DNA from: Nemertoderma westbladi
Lineage: Eukaryota > Xenacoelomorpha > Nemertodermatida > Nemertodermatidae
Length of the DNA: 49,539 nucleotides
Assembly (NCBI GenBank): GCA_032718475.1
Contig: JAUCBJ010008965.1
Location: forward strand, 1 to 49,539
Direction of reading: 5' to 3'
Positions 28,997 to 38,618 of the stretch are shown here, piece after piece (the first letter of the stretch is position 1; every line of letters begins with the position of its first letter). Under the pieces are notes generated by a model that was not told where the DNA came from, made no database searches, and saw nothing but the letters and a program-made list of their open reading frames with translations. Both the position numbers and the translations under genes were made by a program.

Positions 28997-29870
28997 TTGA
29001 ACATTGAAAGTTTATACTTTCGAAATTTTCCGGTGTCATCTCCTTAGCTGAAGTTTGATCGTGTGACGTCCAATGGTAAGGTAGGCTCGCGAGTCTTCCG
29101 CCCCATTCTTCCATCTCACCTTTCTCGAAAGCCTTGTAGGCTCTGTATAGGCTAAGAGCTTCTTTCTTTTCGCGGGTTGACTGATTCGCCTCGTCCAGCG
29201 TAAGTTCAAATGCATCGGGTTCAACAACCTTAGGTGGGTGAACGACAATTTCTTCCGCCTTTGGTCCAGTCATAGCAAACGAATGATATGGATTCGATAA
29301 AGGATACCCTCCTTCCTGGTAGCGTAGTTGTTGATGGTTCGAACACCTCGCCAATATCGGTTCGGGATTTTCCTTATTCAAACGCATCGGAATCGCATTT
29401 CGTTGTTCGCGCATACAAGAACCGCATTGATAATAAAGTTTATAAACTGAAAATGCTTCCTTTGTTTCTCTATCGTCCCCTCGAGTTCGTCTGTAAAGAT
29501 GCATTCCATCGAATTCATCGCGTACCGCAGGCATAGGTTCGTGCGCCTTTAGGTATTGCATGGTATGATACAAACGACTAATTTCAGTATCGGGGTCTTC
29601 GCTAATGTCTCCCGTATCACACAAAGCGTAGTACGGGTAAAGTTCATTGAAGGTTTTGCGCAAACTTTCGATTCTTTCATTTAATGCGTTTTGCCTTCTC
29701 TTTAATACATTCGAGTCATATTTAGTTCTCGCGAGTTTCGCTGTACTTTCTGATAATTCTTTTATACCAAATATAGTGTAGTCTTTGGCTCCAAATCTCT
29801 CGAATGGCGCTGCTGCCTCCTCTTGGATATCATATCCCCATCTCGGCTCTCCATGTATCTCCTTCTCCAT
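28971..29870 (-). CDS. Bel/Pao accessory ORF A with C-x2-C...C-x2-H motif, unknown
   Basis: 299 residues from ATG at 29870, about 660 bases downstream of the integrase end. Residues about 45-80 are predicted helical/coiled (KRRQNALNERIESLRKTF). A zinc-like set C149-x2-C152 ... C176-x2-H179 lies in the middle and a charged second half follows. One copy of the dispersed 16-bp motif encodes GGRLASLP near the C-terminus. No signal peptide or membrane segment. It resembles nothing I know in Bel/Pao elements, where the third ORF, when present, is usually an envelope gene. Confidence 0.55.
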   Translation of the reverse strand: MEKEIHGEPRWGYDIQEEAAAPFERFGAKDYTIFGIKELSESTAKLARTKYDSNVLKRRQNALNERIESLRKTFNELYPYYALCDTGDISEDPDTEISRLYHTMQYLKAHEPMPAVRDEFDGMHLYRRTRGDDRETKEAFSVYKLYYQCGSCMREQRNAIPMRLNKENPEPILARCSNHQQLRYQEGGYPLSNPYHSFAMTGPKAEEIVVHPPKVVEPDAFELTLDEANQSTREKKEALSLYRAYKAFEKGEMEEWGGRLASLPYHWTSHDQTSAKEMTPENFESINFQCSNVQSYHIW

Positions 29871-30531
29871 AATTAGATGTGTAGTTACATAATCATACTA
29901 CTAGAGGGAATACAACAGAGTTTGTAGTTAGTTGTGAGGAGACGTGTGAGTTTTCGTCTGCCCTTTTGGCTCGACAACGCTCTAACCTCCTACCCATAGC
30001 GTAAGATCTAGGGTTTCTTTAATGACACGCTGCTTCTTATCTAAAATTTTTTGCCGAAATAAAAACGAATTTGGGCTAAACTGGCTGTGAGTCTAAAATA
30101 CTCACTTTTTGATCCCAAACTATTATCAGAAAATAAGCAGTCAAGAATTAGTAATAAATATAGGGAAGTCTATTTATTGACGTAACTTATTGAAACAAGA
30201 CCGTGTAAAATTTAATTAAAATTTTAAGAAAGGCTCGCAAGTCTTCCTCTCTTGTTTCTCTAATTTTAAGTTCCACCCGACTGTACCCTGAAATCTATTC
30301 ACTGGAGAAAATTTTAAAAATTTTTCAAATCCAAATGGATTGTCTAAAATTTCGAAAATGTCTCAATATTGTGAGTTCCAAGTAGAATTCCATTTCTTAT
30401 ACCTACAAATCCCGCTCCTATGTGACACATAAGGGTACTACCCTCAATGTTCACATATAAAGACAATGGAATTCTACCGCTGTCCTTACTACGGTGTACA
30501 GGTACGTGGAAATCTATTAGTAAACTCCTAA
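29871..30531 (-). other. Spacer between pol and accessory ORF A
   Basis: Non-coding. It holds one copy of the dispersed 16-bp motif (30,232) and a perfect 12-bp inverted pair GTAGAATTCCAT (30,382-30,393) / ATGGAATTCTAC (30,476-30,487). Splice signals for the downstream ORFs could lie here but none is certain. Confidence 0.45.
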
Positions 30532-31412
30532 TTATTTACTAACATTAGTTGGAGATTTGTAGTCTCCAGACTCGTTACGAGTCTCTTCAAGAAGTACGAG
30601 ACGTTGAGTCGGTCTGTCAACTGTACGACCGTCAATTGTCCGTACTGTCACAGTTCTTGTCACTCCATCCATAGATGGATGTGTGGCTAAAATTACACCT
30701 GTTATCCAGAAGCGTCTTTTTAGATTCACTTCCGCTAACAGCACGTGATCTCCCGGCTTTAATGCGTGGGTGTTATTGTACCAGTTTGTTCTGGCAGAAA
30801 TAGAGGGCAAATAATGGTTTTGCCATATTTCCCAGAATTTGTTAGCTAGTAGTTGCGTGATTTTCCACGCTTTTCTACCATAGCTATCGCCTTCTATTGG
30901 AATAGAAATAGGCGTTAATGTAGTCGGTGCCTGCATAAGCAGGTGTGCCGGTGTTAAAGCAAACTGGGATTGTTTGTCATCGGGTACTAATACTATTGGT
31001 CTAGTATTTAGTATTGCCTCGATTTCAACAAACAGTGTTGTCAGTTGGTCGTCTGTTAATATGTGGTTTACTGGAATTACTTTTGCCATTGCCGTTTTTA
31101 TAGATCTAATCAATCTCTCCCAGACTCCGCCTCTCCATGGACTATCTGGAGGATTAAACTTCCAAACAATCTTGTAAGGACGTAGTTCGTTTGAGATTTG
31201 ATCATGATCTAATTTCTTAAAGGCTCTAGCAATCTCATTTCGAGCACCAACAAAGTTTGTCCCTTGGTCTGAGTACAAGCATTTCACTAGTCCGCGTCTG
31301 GCGATAAATCGCCGCAATGCTAGTATAAACGCGTTGGTGGAAAGATCCATCACACGTTCAATATGAACTGCCCTACTGGACATACATGTGAAAATCAGTC
31401 CCCAGCGTTTTA
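30532..31412 (-). pseudogene. Bel/Pao integrase, C-terminal part (separated by LINE insertion)
   Basis: It starts with KRWGLIFTCMSSRAVHIE directly after the LINE tail and contains the second and third catalytic residues: Asp in YSDQGTNFVGA and Glu in PWRGGVWERLIRS. The DUF5641-type C-terminus follows (LKPGDHVLLAEVNLKRRFW). The frame differs from the upstream pol because of the insertion, and the leading poly-Val is only the TAG-repeat tail of the LINE. The first catalytic Asp is at the other side of the insertion (GIDCFGP). Integrase cannot be made as one chain in this copy. Confidence 0.9.
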
Positions 31413-33475
31413 CTACTACTACTACTACTACTACTACTAGGATCGGCATGCTGCATTGCAGCTGCATTTTTAAGAATGCTGTGCCGGCTTGTCAACAAAA
31501 TTGCACCGCCACAACTCCCTATCACCCATGACATTTGCTAGATCATCCGCATCTTTAAGGCCAGTGTCCTTTAAGATGCGTCTCAAGAAAGTCATGGGCT
31601 GTCCACCATGCTTATTCACTCCATGAGGCTGCCAAAGTACAAGATTATGCACTGGCTGGTCCTCACGGCGAAAGCAATGTCCTGCAAAGCGGAGGCGGTT
31701 TTGTTCTAGTGTCAAGCTTGGGGGAACCAATGAGACACCTCCAATGTTATATAGTGTCTGGTTGGAGATGTGTGCATTGTACTTGACACAATGAACCCGG
31801 CGTAGCATTCTTGTGAATGTGCCATCCAGAGATTTGGTGTCCTCAGCAGTTAGAGCCCAGCATGGACTCCCATAGAGGAGTACTGGAACTACTGCTGCTC
31901 TAAATAATCGGACCTTAAGTTTCCGATTAATTCTCGGTGACTTCCAAATCCTGGAAAGCCTATTCAAGGCTGCCCATGCCTTTCCCTTACGTATTCGAAG
32001 GTCCTCACCTGACTTCCGGATCCATGATCCCAGGTAACAGAAGTCGTCCACATGCTCAAGCATACCATCCTTTGAGCTTATGCTCATCCGATCAGAGACT
32101 TGCTGAGGACTTTCAAAGTTAACGGTCAGAACTTTGGTCTTTCTGGAGTTAATAAAAAGACCAACACTAGAAGCAGCATGTTCTAATGAGCTGAGGAGCC
32201 GTTGGGCTCCCTCTAATGATTCTGAGAGTACTCCTAAGTCATCAGCAAAGTCTAGATCAGTTAGGTACTTGGCAGGATTTCCTCGACTTCTGGAGCCAGT
32301 AGGTGGAGTTATCATCACCCCATCATCATTATGATGATCTAAGGACATGCGTAGAACATAGTCAACCACAATAATGAACAAGAATGGTGCAAGTGTGTCT
32401 CCTTGGAGGACGCCCCATAACACTTCAAATGGTTCTGTGTCACCGTCAACAGTAGACACAAATGTTGTCGAACCATCGTATACTGATCTGATTGCTGCAA
32501 TAATTTCATCAGGAATCCCATATAATGAAAGTATGCTGAACATACGTGAGCGAGAGACTGAATCAAAGGCCTTGAAGAAGTCAACAAAGATAACAGCCAG
32601 ATGCCTGTCTTTCTTTTTTGATAATTCTTCAATTATCCTTCTAAGTGCCAAAATGGGCTCCATGGTCCCACGACCTTTACGGAACCCATTCTGATTTCCA
32701 CGGAGCAGTCTCTCAATGGGATCCCTGATGCGATTTAATAGAATCCTATTGTATAGCTTTGCAGCAATCGAGATCAATGAGATTCCCCGAAAAGAACCAT
32801 AGAGTGTTAGGTTGCCCTTCTTGGGAACTGGCACCAACTTATTTGTTTTCATTTCTTGTGGGACTCTTGTTGTTCGGTACATGTCTACTATGATGGGATA
32901 GATGAGCTTTAAACACTCAGGTATTTTAAAGACCTCAGGGGGAACACCATCTACTCCACTGGCACGATTGGTCTTAATGCTCTTTGCAGCAGCCTGCACT
33001 TCTGCAAAGGAGATATCGCCAATGGGAATATCTGGGAGTACAGACTCAGACACTTTTACTTCTATAAAGTTATCAGGCAATACCCTGTCATTATTGAGGA
33101 GCTTTTCAAAGTGGGCTTTCCAACCATTGAGGCGATCGGCTGGTGATTCAGCCTTAACCTTGGTGGTTGGTTGGCTTTTCCGCCCAGTAAGCAGATTGAT
33201 TGATTTCCATGCCTGGGATGATTGCCTGCTGTCGTCAGCATCATTGATGGCATCAACCTGTTGGTTTATTAGCTCCTGTAGATTAACAGAGTACTGCCTG
33301 TTCAGGGACCTAGATGCAGCCTTAACTGCATTCTTGGCCGCTGTAGTCTGTTTGAGTCGGGACTCTTTCTGCGCCTTATGAAGGTCATTTCGGCACTTCT
33401 GAATTTTGTTGTCAGTCCAGGGGGCCCTTTTCCTGTTTCGAGGGTATACAGGAACTGTTTCTGCAGCTGCTAACT
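31413..33475 (-). mobile_element. 5'-truncated RTE-like LINE inserted in Bel/Pao integrase
   Basis: It carries the last ~670 codons of the RTE-like ORF (RT and C-terminus) with stop at 31,470, a short 3' UTR and a (TAG)n tail at 31,411-31,440. It is nearly identical to 19,928-21,965. The 5' truncation is within the linker before RT. Flanks share (C)TAGTAAAA on the minus strand, a plausible 7-8-bp target duplication merging with the tail. It happens to continue the pol frame, so an open frame of 2188 codons crosses the junction. Confidence 0.9.
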
Positions 33476-36400
33476 TTTTTTTTACTAGTATACGTCCACG
33501 TTTCGTATGTATGGGACCAAAGCAATCAATTCCAGTCTCTGTAAAAGGTGGTCTGAATGCTTGAAGTCGTGCTTGTGGAAGTTCACTCATTTCTTGGGTA
33601 CCTATTCTAGAGTGTACCTTTTTACAAATAATACACGTACGTGTCACTGAACTTAACGCTTTACTGGGTCTAATTAATACAAATCTTGTACGTAAGTAGG
33701 AAAGACAGTGGTGTCTTCCAGCGTGTTTCAGATGTAAATGTGCGTCCAGTATCATTGCACGTTGTAGTTCGTGATGTTGCGGTATTATTATTGGGTATCT
33801 AAAGTTTGTGTTAAAGTCAATGTTTTGAAGCCGAGATTTATGACAAATTAAGCCATTATAAATTATCGGACTCCAACTCAATATTGGTGACGACTTGATT
33901 GGTTGACCTTGATTTATAGATGTGAATTCGCGCGCGAAATATCGCAGTTGGTAATGGCGAATTAATTTAATTTCACACCTGTCAATCTCAGTCAATGTAA
34001 GTCGACGTGTAAAGTCTCGTTTGCCTTTAACGTATTGTACAAAACGTACAATCCACGCTAATTTTCGGCAAGCGTTTGTCCAAGAGTCTGTTAGGTTTAC
34101 AATACGGTCGACGTAAGTATTTGTGACGTCATCAGGTAAGTCAATGGAGAATTTGGAAGGTTTTGATTTACTAGAAGGGCCCACGGGTCCGCCGGTAAGT
34201 ATTCCCTTGTTGACTGTTGATCCGTCCGGGTCTACAAGTAATTTGTCCTTCCTTGTTTTCTTACCTTGGTTGTCAGTACTTTGTAAGTCGATCGTTAATG
34301 GTGGTTTGAACTCTATGGGGTCAGTGGGTTTCGGTAAACTTATTTTTCTGCCGATATTAATCCCGGGTCTCACCATAGGTTGCAAGTTTGGTATGTCTCT
34401 TGAGCGCAAAGTAACACCTGTATTTACATTAGCGTAGGTACTACCCACATCTGTAATACATGAGGTTTCACTGTGCTTATGGTTACTCAAGTGTGTCAAA
34501 TATGGTAGTTTGTCAATACAAGGCCGCTCCAATAGGGAAACTGCGGCTTTACTATTTGTCAATATGTTACTAGTGTCTGGTAGAACATTTTGTGACATGT
34601 CTGGCAAAATGTTTCGCAGAACATCCGGCGAAATATCTAGTGACTTGTCTGGCAAAACGTCTGGTTGACCGTCTAGTAACGCGTCTGGTTGTTTGTCAAT
34701 AGAAGGCCGCTCCAATAGAGAAACTGCGGCTTTACTATTTGTCAATATGTCACTAGTGTCTGGTAGAACATTTTGTGACATGTCTGGCAAAACGTCTGGT
34801 TGACCGTCTAGTAACGTGTCTGGTTGACCATCTAGTAACGTGTCTGGTTGACCGTCTAGTAACGTGTCTGGTTGACCGTCTGGCGATATGTCTGGTGTAG
34901 AAAGGCTCGCAAGTCTTCCGTTCTTGACTTTGGAAGTTATATCTTTCCATTTCGCCTTCGGTTTTTTCTTGAGTTTTGCCGTCCTTTTCTTTGCTTTCCC
35001 TTTCTTTGGTTTTTTAATTTCCGCGTCTTTAGGGATAGTGTTAGACTTGTTGTCATATAGTGGTGGCCAATGTTGTACTGATCTTTGCAAGAATTGTGGT
35101 CCGTGTTGCCAAAATTCTTTGTTCTCCGATTTACAGAATTCCTCGGGCATCATTCCTCGCGACGCAATATCGGCTGGATTTTGTGGTCCGGGACAATGTC
35201 GCCAATCTTCCTTTATTGAATGGTCTAAAATTTCTGCGCGACGGTTAGCTACGAATGTCTTGAATTCAAGTGTGTCGTTGTTTATGTAAAATAAAACCAA
35301 CGTCGCGTCAGTCCAATAAAATATCTGTAAACTTGACTGTAGTTCCGTCTGTATAAGGTTCACGATTGTGGTTGACAGGGTTGCGGCTTGTAGCTCAGCT
35401 CGTGGTGTCGTCATATACTTAGTAGGCATTGTTTTTGCCTTAGAAGTAATGAGCGAAACATCAAACTCTTCTGAGTCTACTTGTCTGCGCAAGTACGCTG
35501 CCACACCAAAGCCGTTGTCACTGGCGTCGGAAAAACAATGTAATTCCAAGTTGTCAGGAAAAGTCGTTTGTAATGGAAAGTATACTCTGGGTATGGAATA
35601 ATCCTCTAGCGAAGATAATTCTGCCTCCCAGGTTTTCCATAAGTCCACTTGGTCTGATGAGATCGGCTCGTCCCATGTTAGTCCATCTTTCCAAATACTG
35701 CGCATATAAATTCTGGCTTGCAGTATTATTGGACTGATGAATCCTAATGGATCGAACAATCGACTCAATTTTGATAAGCAGGACCTCTTTGTCAGAGTGT
35801 TTTCTTGACTGTCCAGTCTCACCTTCACTCGAAAGTTGTCCGTGTTTGGGTCCCAAAAGAGCCCCAACACCTTGGTCGTCGGTAGTGGTTCGAACTCTAG
35901 GTCAATGTCACCACCTCCACGCTCGGTCGTTCCGAATGAGTCTACCAATTCGGCACTGTTTGAGGCGAATTTGGTGAGGTTAAAACCTCTGCCCGCTAAG
36001 CAGTCCCGTAATTGATGTGCTACTGTTGTAGCACGTTCTACTGTGTCACAACTCTGTAACCCGTCGTCTACGTAAAAGTCACGTTCTACGATCTTAATTA
36101 TCTCTGGGTCATATATATGTTTCTGATCCCTAGCGGCTTGCTTTAGGGCATACATCGTACAGTTTGGGCTGTCCCTGGCACCGAAAACGCGAACTTGCAT
36201 TTGGTAAGTCGCCGGTGGTAGACTTAAGTCTCCTTCCGGATACCAGAGGAACCTCAAACTGTCTCTGTCTCGCTCTAACGCTCTCACTTGGTGAAACATA
36301 GCTTCGACGTCACAAGTAAAGGCTACTTGACGCTGACGGAAGCGCATAATCACCCCCATAAGATAATTATTCATGTTTGGTCCATCCATTAACTCACTAT

Positions 36401-38036
36401 TGAGGGACATTCCCTCAAACAGAGCCGCACAGTCATTGACTACACGTACTTTGTCTGGTTTATCGGGGTGTCTCACGTAGTGATGTGGCAAGTAGTATGT
36501 CTGGTCAGTCACTATCTCTGGGTTAGTCATTCGGATAGCGTATCCCTTGGTCAAATACGTCTCCATCTGAGTATTATACTGTAGATGGGCTTTCTCGTCC
36601 TTTAATAGACGTTGTCGTATTGAGTGTAAACGTCTTAAAGCTAGTGGATAGTTGTTTATAAGTTTAGGACGTTGGTTACGCCATAGCATCCCTACCTCAT
36701 AATGTCCGTCTTTCGTCTGGCGGATAGTATCTTCCATGATCTTCAAAGATTGTTTCTCTTGTTCCGACATACATGGTTCGTAGCTACCAGGTTCAGCTGT
36801 ATCTTGTTCTAACCACCTGATAGTCTTCTCCGTTAATTCTTTGTCCAATGCAGCTTGTTCCACTTGATGATTTCTTAACGCGTCATCATCGATATCGACG
36901 GGCATTGTTGAGGTTATTGGCGTAGGTAGACTCGCAAGCCTTCCGGCGTTATCATCTGTCGTCGATGGAATCTCTGGCTGACTCGTCTTCTCCCCAAGTT
37001 CTAAACTCACCTGGTGGATTAGCTGCTCCTTGTGACTTATCATACTAGCTACACACGTCGTGTCATGTTTTGTCGAACTTGACTGTAGTGTAGTATAGTC
37101 TACGTCGTGTGAAAAGGAATGAGTCGAAGTTGTAGTTAATAAACTACATGTACTTTGTATATCGTCTTCCTCGTCACTTATATCCAGTGTGCGCACAGGC
37201 GCTCGAGTATACCACCCTATCGGCGTTCTACAGGCGTATGCGTTTCCCGCTACGACTGCCGATGGTCTGGTTTCCCACACTTGATGTAGGTTGAATTGAT
37301 CTGTCCTGATCAGCATTGCTACCGATCTATAATTGACAGGACATTCAGGTACACCAAGGTGTCTGAAGTACTTACGGTCCTCCAAGGATTGTTCTGGGAC
37401 AGGACCTAGTAGGTTACTAAAGTCCTTTGTGGCCGCAAAGGTTAAATCCTTAAAGGGTAACAAAGACCTCTCCTTTTCGCTATGTTGCGATTTCGGAAGA
37501 AGAGTGTCTAAGTTCAACTTAACTCGTGTTACTGGTATTGCACGTTGTCCATGCATACTACTTACGGTGTAACTAACGTTCTTACCTTGTCTAAGATCCG
37601 TGACAACATCGGCTACTTTCTCATCCACGTAGCTATGAGATGAGGCTGAATCCAGGATAGTGTAGATCCTCTTGCTCCCTTTGGTGCCAGTAATCTTGAC
37701 GGGAATTATACTAAACCCCTTTAGTTGATCAGGCGTCAGGAGTGCAATCGATGGTTGTTCGTCTCCAGTATCAAAGTAAACGTCTTCGTCTTCCGACTCT
37801 TCATCTGACGATCCTGATTGTTCCGAGAAACAATCTCTAATGTGCGTCACGAATGTCGGTGTTGTTTTCGACTCTCGACCCTTATATTCTGTGTTGCATC
37901 TTGCTGCAGCTTCCGGTTTGTTCCCTGGTGAAGCGTTTGGTCGGCGTATGACTGTCGGTATGTAGCAAGCCGTCGTGGTTGCGTCCACAAGAAGTACAGG
38001 TGTCCGTATTTGGGCAGTCCTTACGGACATGTCCAT
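33476..38036 (-). pseudogene. pol: Bel/Pao pol: protease, RT, RNase H-like, integrase N-terminal part
   Basis: Order of domains: aspartic protease (YTILDSASSHSYV), the A17-type linker, RT with VRVVNDCAA, TCDVEAMFHQV and DFYVDDGL, LSRLFDPLGFISP, then the RNase H-like region (CFSDASDNGFG, TPRAELQAA, FYWTDATLV, WRHCPGPQNPADIASRG). A long Lys-rich and repeat-rich linker follows, then the integrase zinc site (HAGRHH...CIICKK) and GIDCFGP with the first catalytic Asp, where the LINE cuts in. The frame itself is undamaged up to the insertion. Gag uses a different frame upstream, so a +1 shift near 37,900-38,000 would be needed for a gag-pol product. The element makes its own cDNA and integrase in a cytoplasmic particle. 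Confidence 0.93.
34500..34890 (-). repeat. In-frame repeats in the pol linker (DGQPDTLL units and a ~105-bp duplication)
   Basis: Four or more 24-bp units encode DGQPDTLL between the RNase H-like and integrase domains. A ~105-bp block (encoding LPDTS.ILTNSKAAVSLLERP) is duplicated at about 34,510 and 34,690. Repeats keep the frame, so the linker tolerates length change. Confidence 0.8.
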
Positions 38037-38618
38037 GTAGCGTACACCGCCAACAAGAGTCCAATGGTCGTATTTGTAATCGTCGTTCCTCCGAGTTCAA
38101 TTCGCGGAATAGTCGACAACCTCTCAGTTTATGGCCAGTATGTCGTTTACCTAGCCTTTCACAATATTGGCAACCGCTAAAATCTGTAGTCAGTTGCTGT
38201 CGGATCTGTTTGGTTCCAATGGGTGCGGATACCTTATTATTGTCCGAAAATTGTCGGGTGTCGGTCGATGTGGCGTAAGTAACCGTCTTGGTGGATGTTG
38301 TTTGGGGTTTTTGTCGGTTCGAGGATGGTAATGTTATTTCCTCCGCCACGATATGTTGGTCCGTGTAGTTTGAACGCGTCTCAACGACTGCCTCTCTGGA
38401 TATCAGTAAGTAGACGTCTTCCAACTTCAAGAATCCGCCTCTCTCTTCTCGCTGATATTCTACCTTTCGCCACTCCCGACGAAGTCGATGGTGTAATCTT
38501 CCTATTATTTTTAATAGAACTGTCGGAGTGTTCGCGTAGTCAAGTTGTCCAATCGAGCGTAGTGTAGTAATGGCGTTCTTAATCTCGTCAGCTAATTTTA
38601 GTAAGTCAACGGGTTTTG
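37882..38618 (-). pseudogene. gag: Bel/Pao gag C-terminal part with zinc knuckles
   Basis: Frame open from the poly-G tract at about 38,620 down to 37,882. It carries C-x2-C...H...C type knuckles: CQYCERLGKRHTGHKLRGC, then CWRCTLHGHVRKDC and CTSCGRNHDGLLH, the usual nucleocapsid end of Bel gag. It is in a different frame from the upstream gag part because of the G tract, and overlaps the start of the pol frame by about 150 bases. An ATG at 38430 is internal and not a likely start. Confidence 0.85.

Noticed and set aside
30532-31467. Poly-Val start of the integrase C-terminal frame as a protein feature
   Set aside because: It is the TAG-repeat tail of the inserted LINE read in one frame.
31470-38036. 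Treating the 2188-codon frame as one evolved fusion protein
   Set aside because: The right part is a near-identical copy of the LINE at 19.9-22 kb with a TAG-repeat tail, and the remaining integrase lies beyond it. It is a recent insertion that happens to keep the frame.
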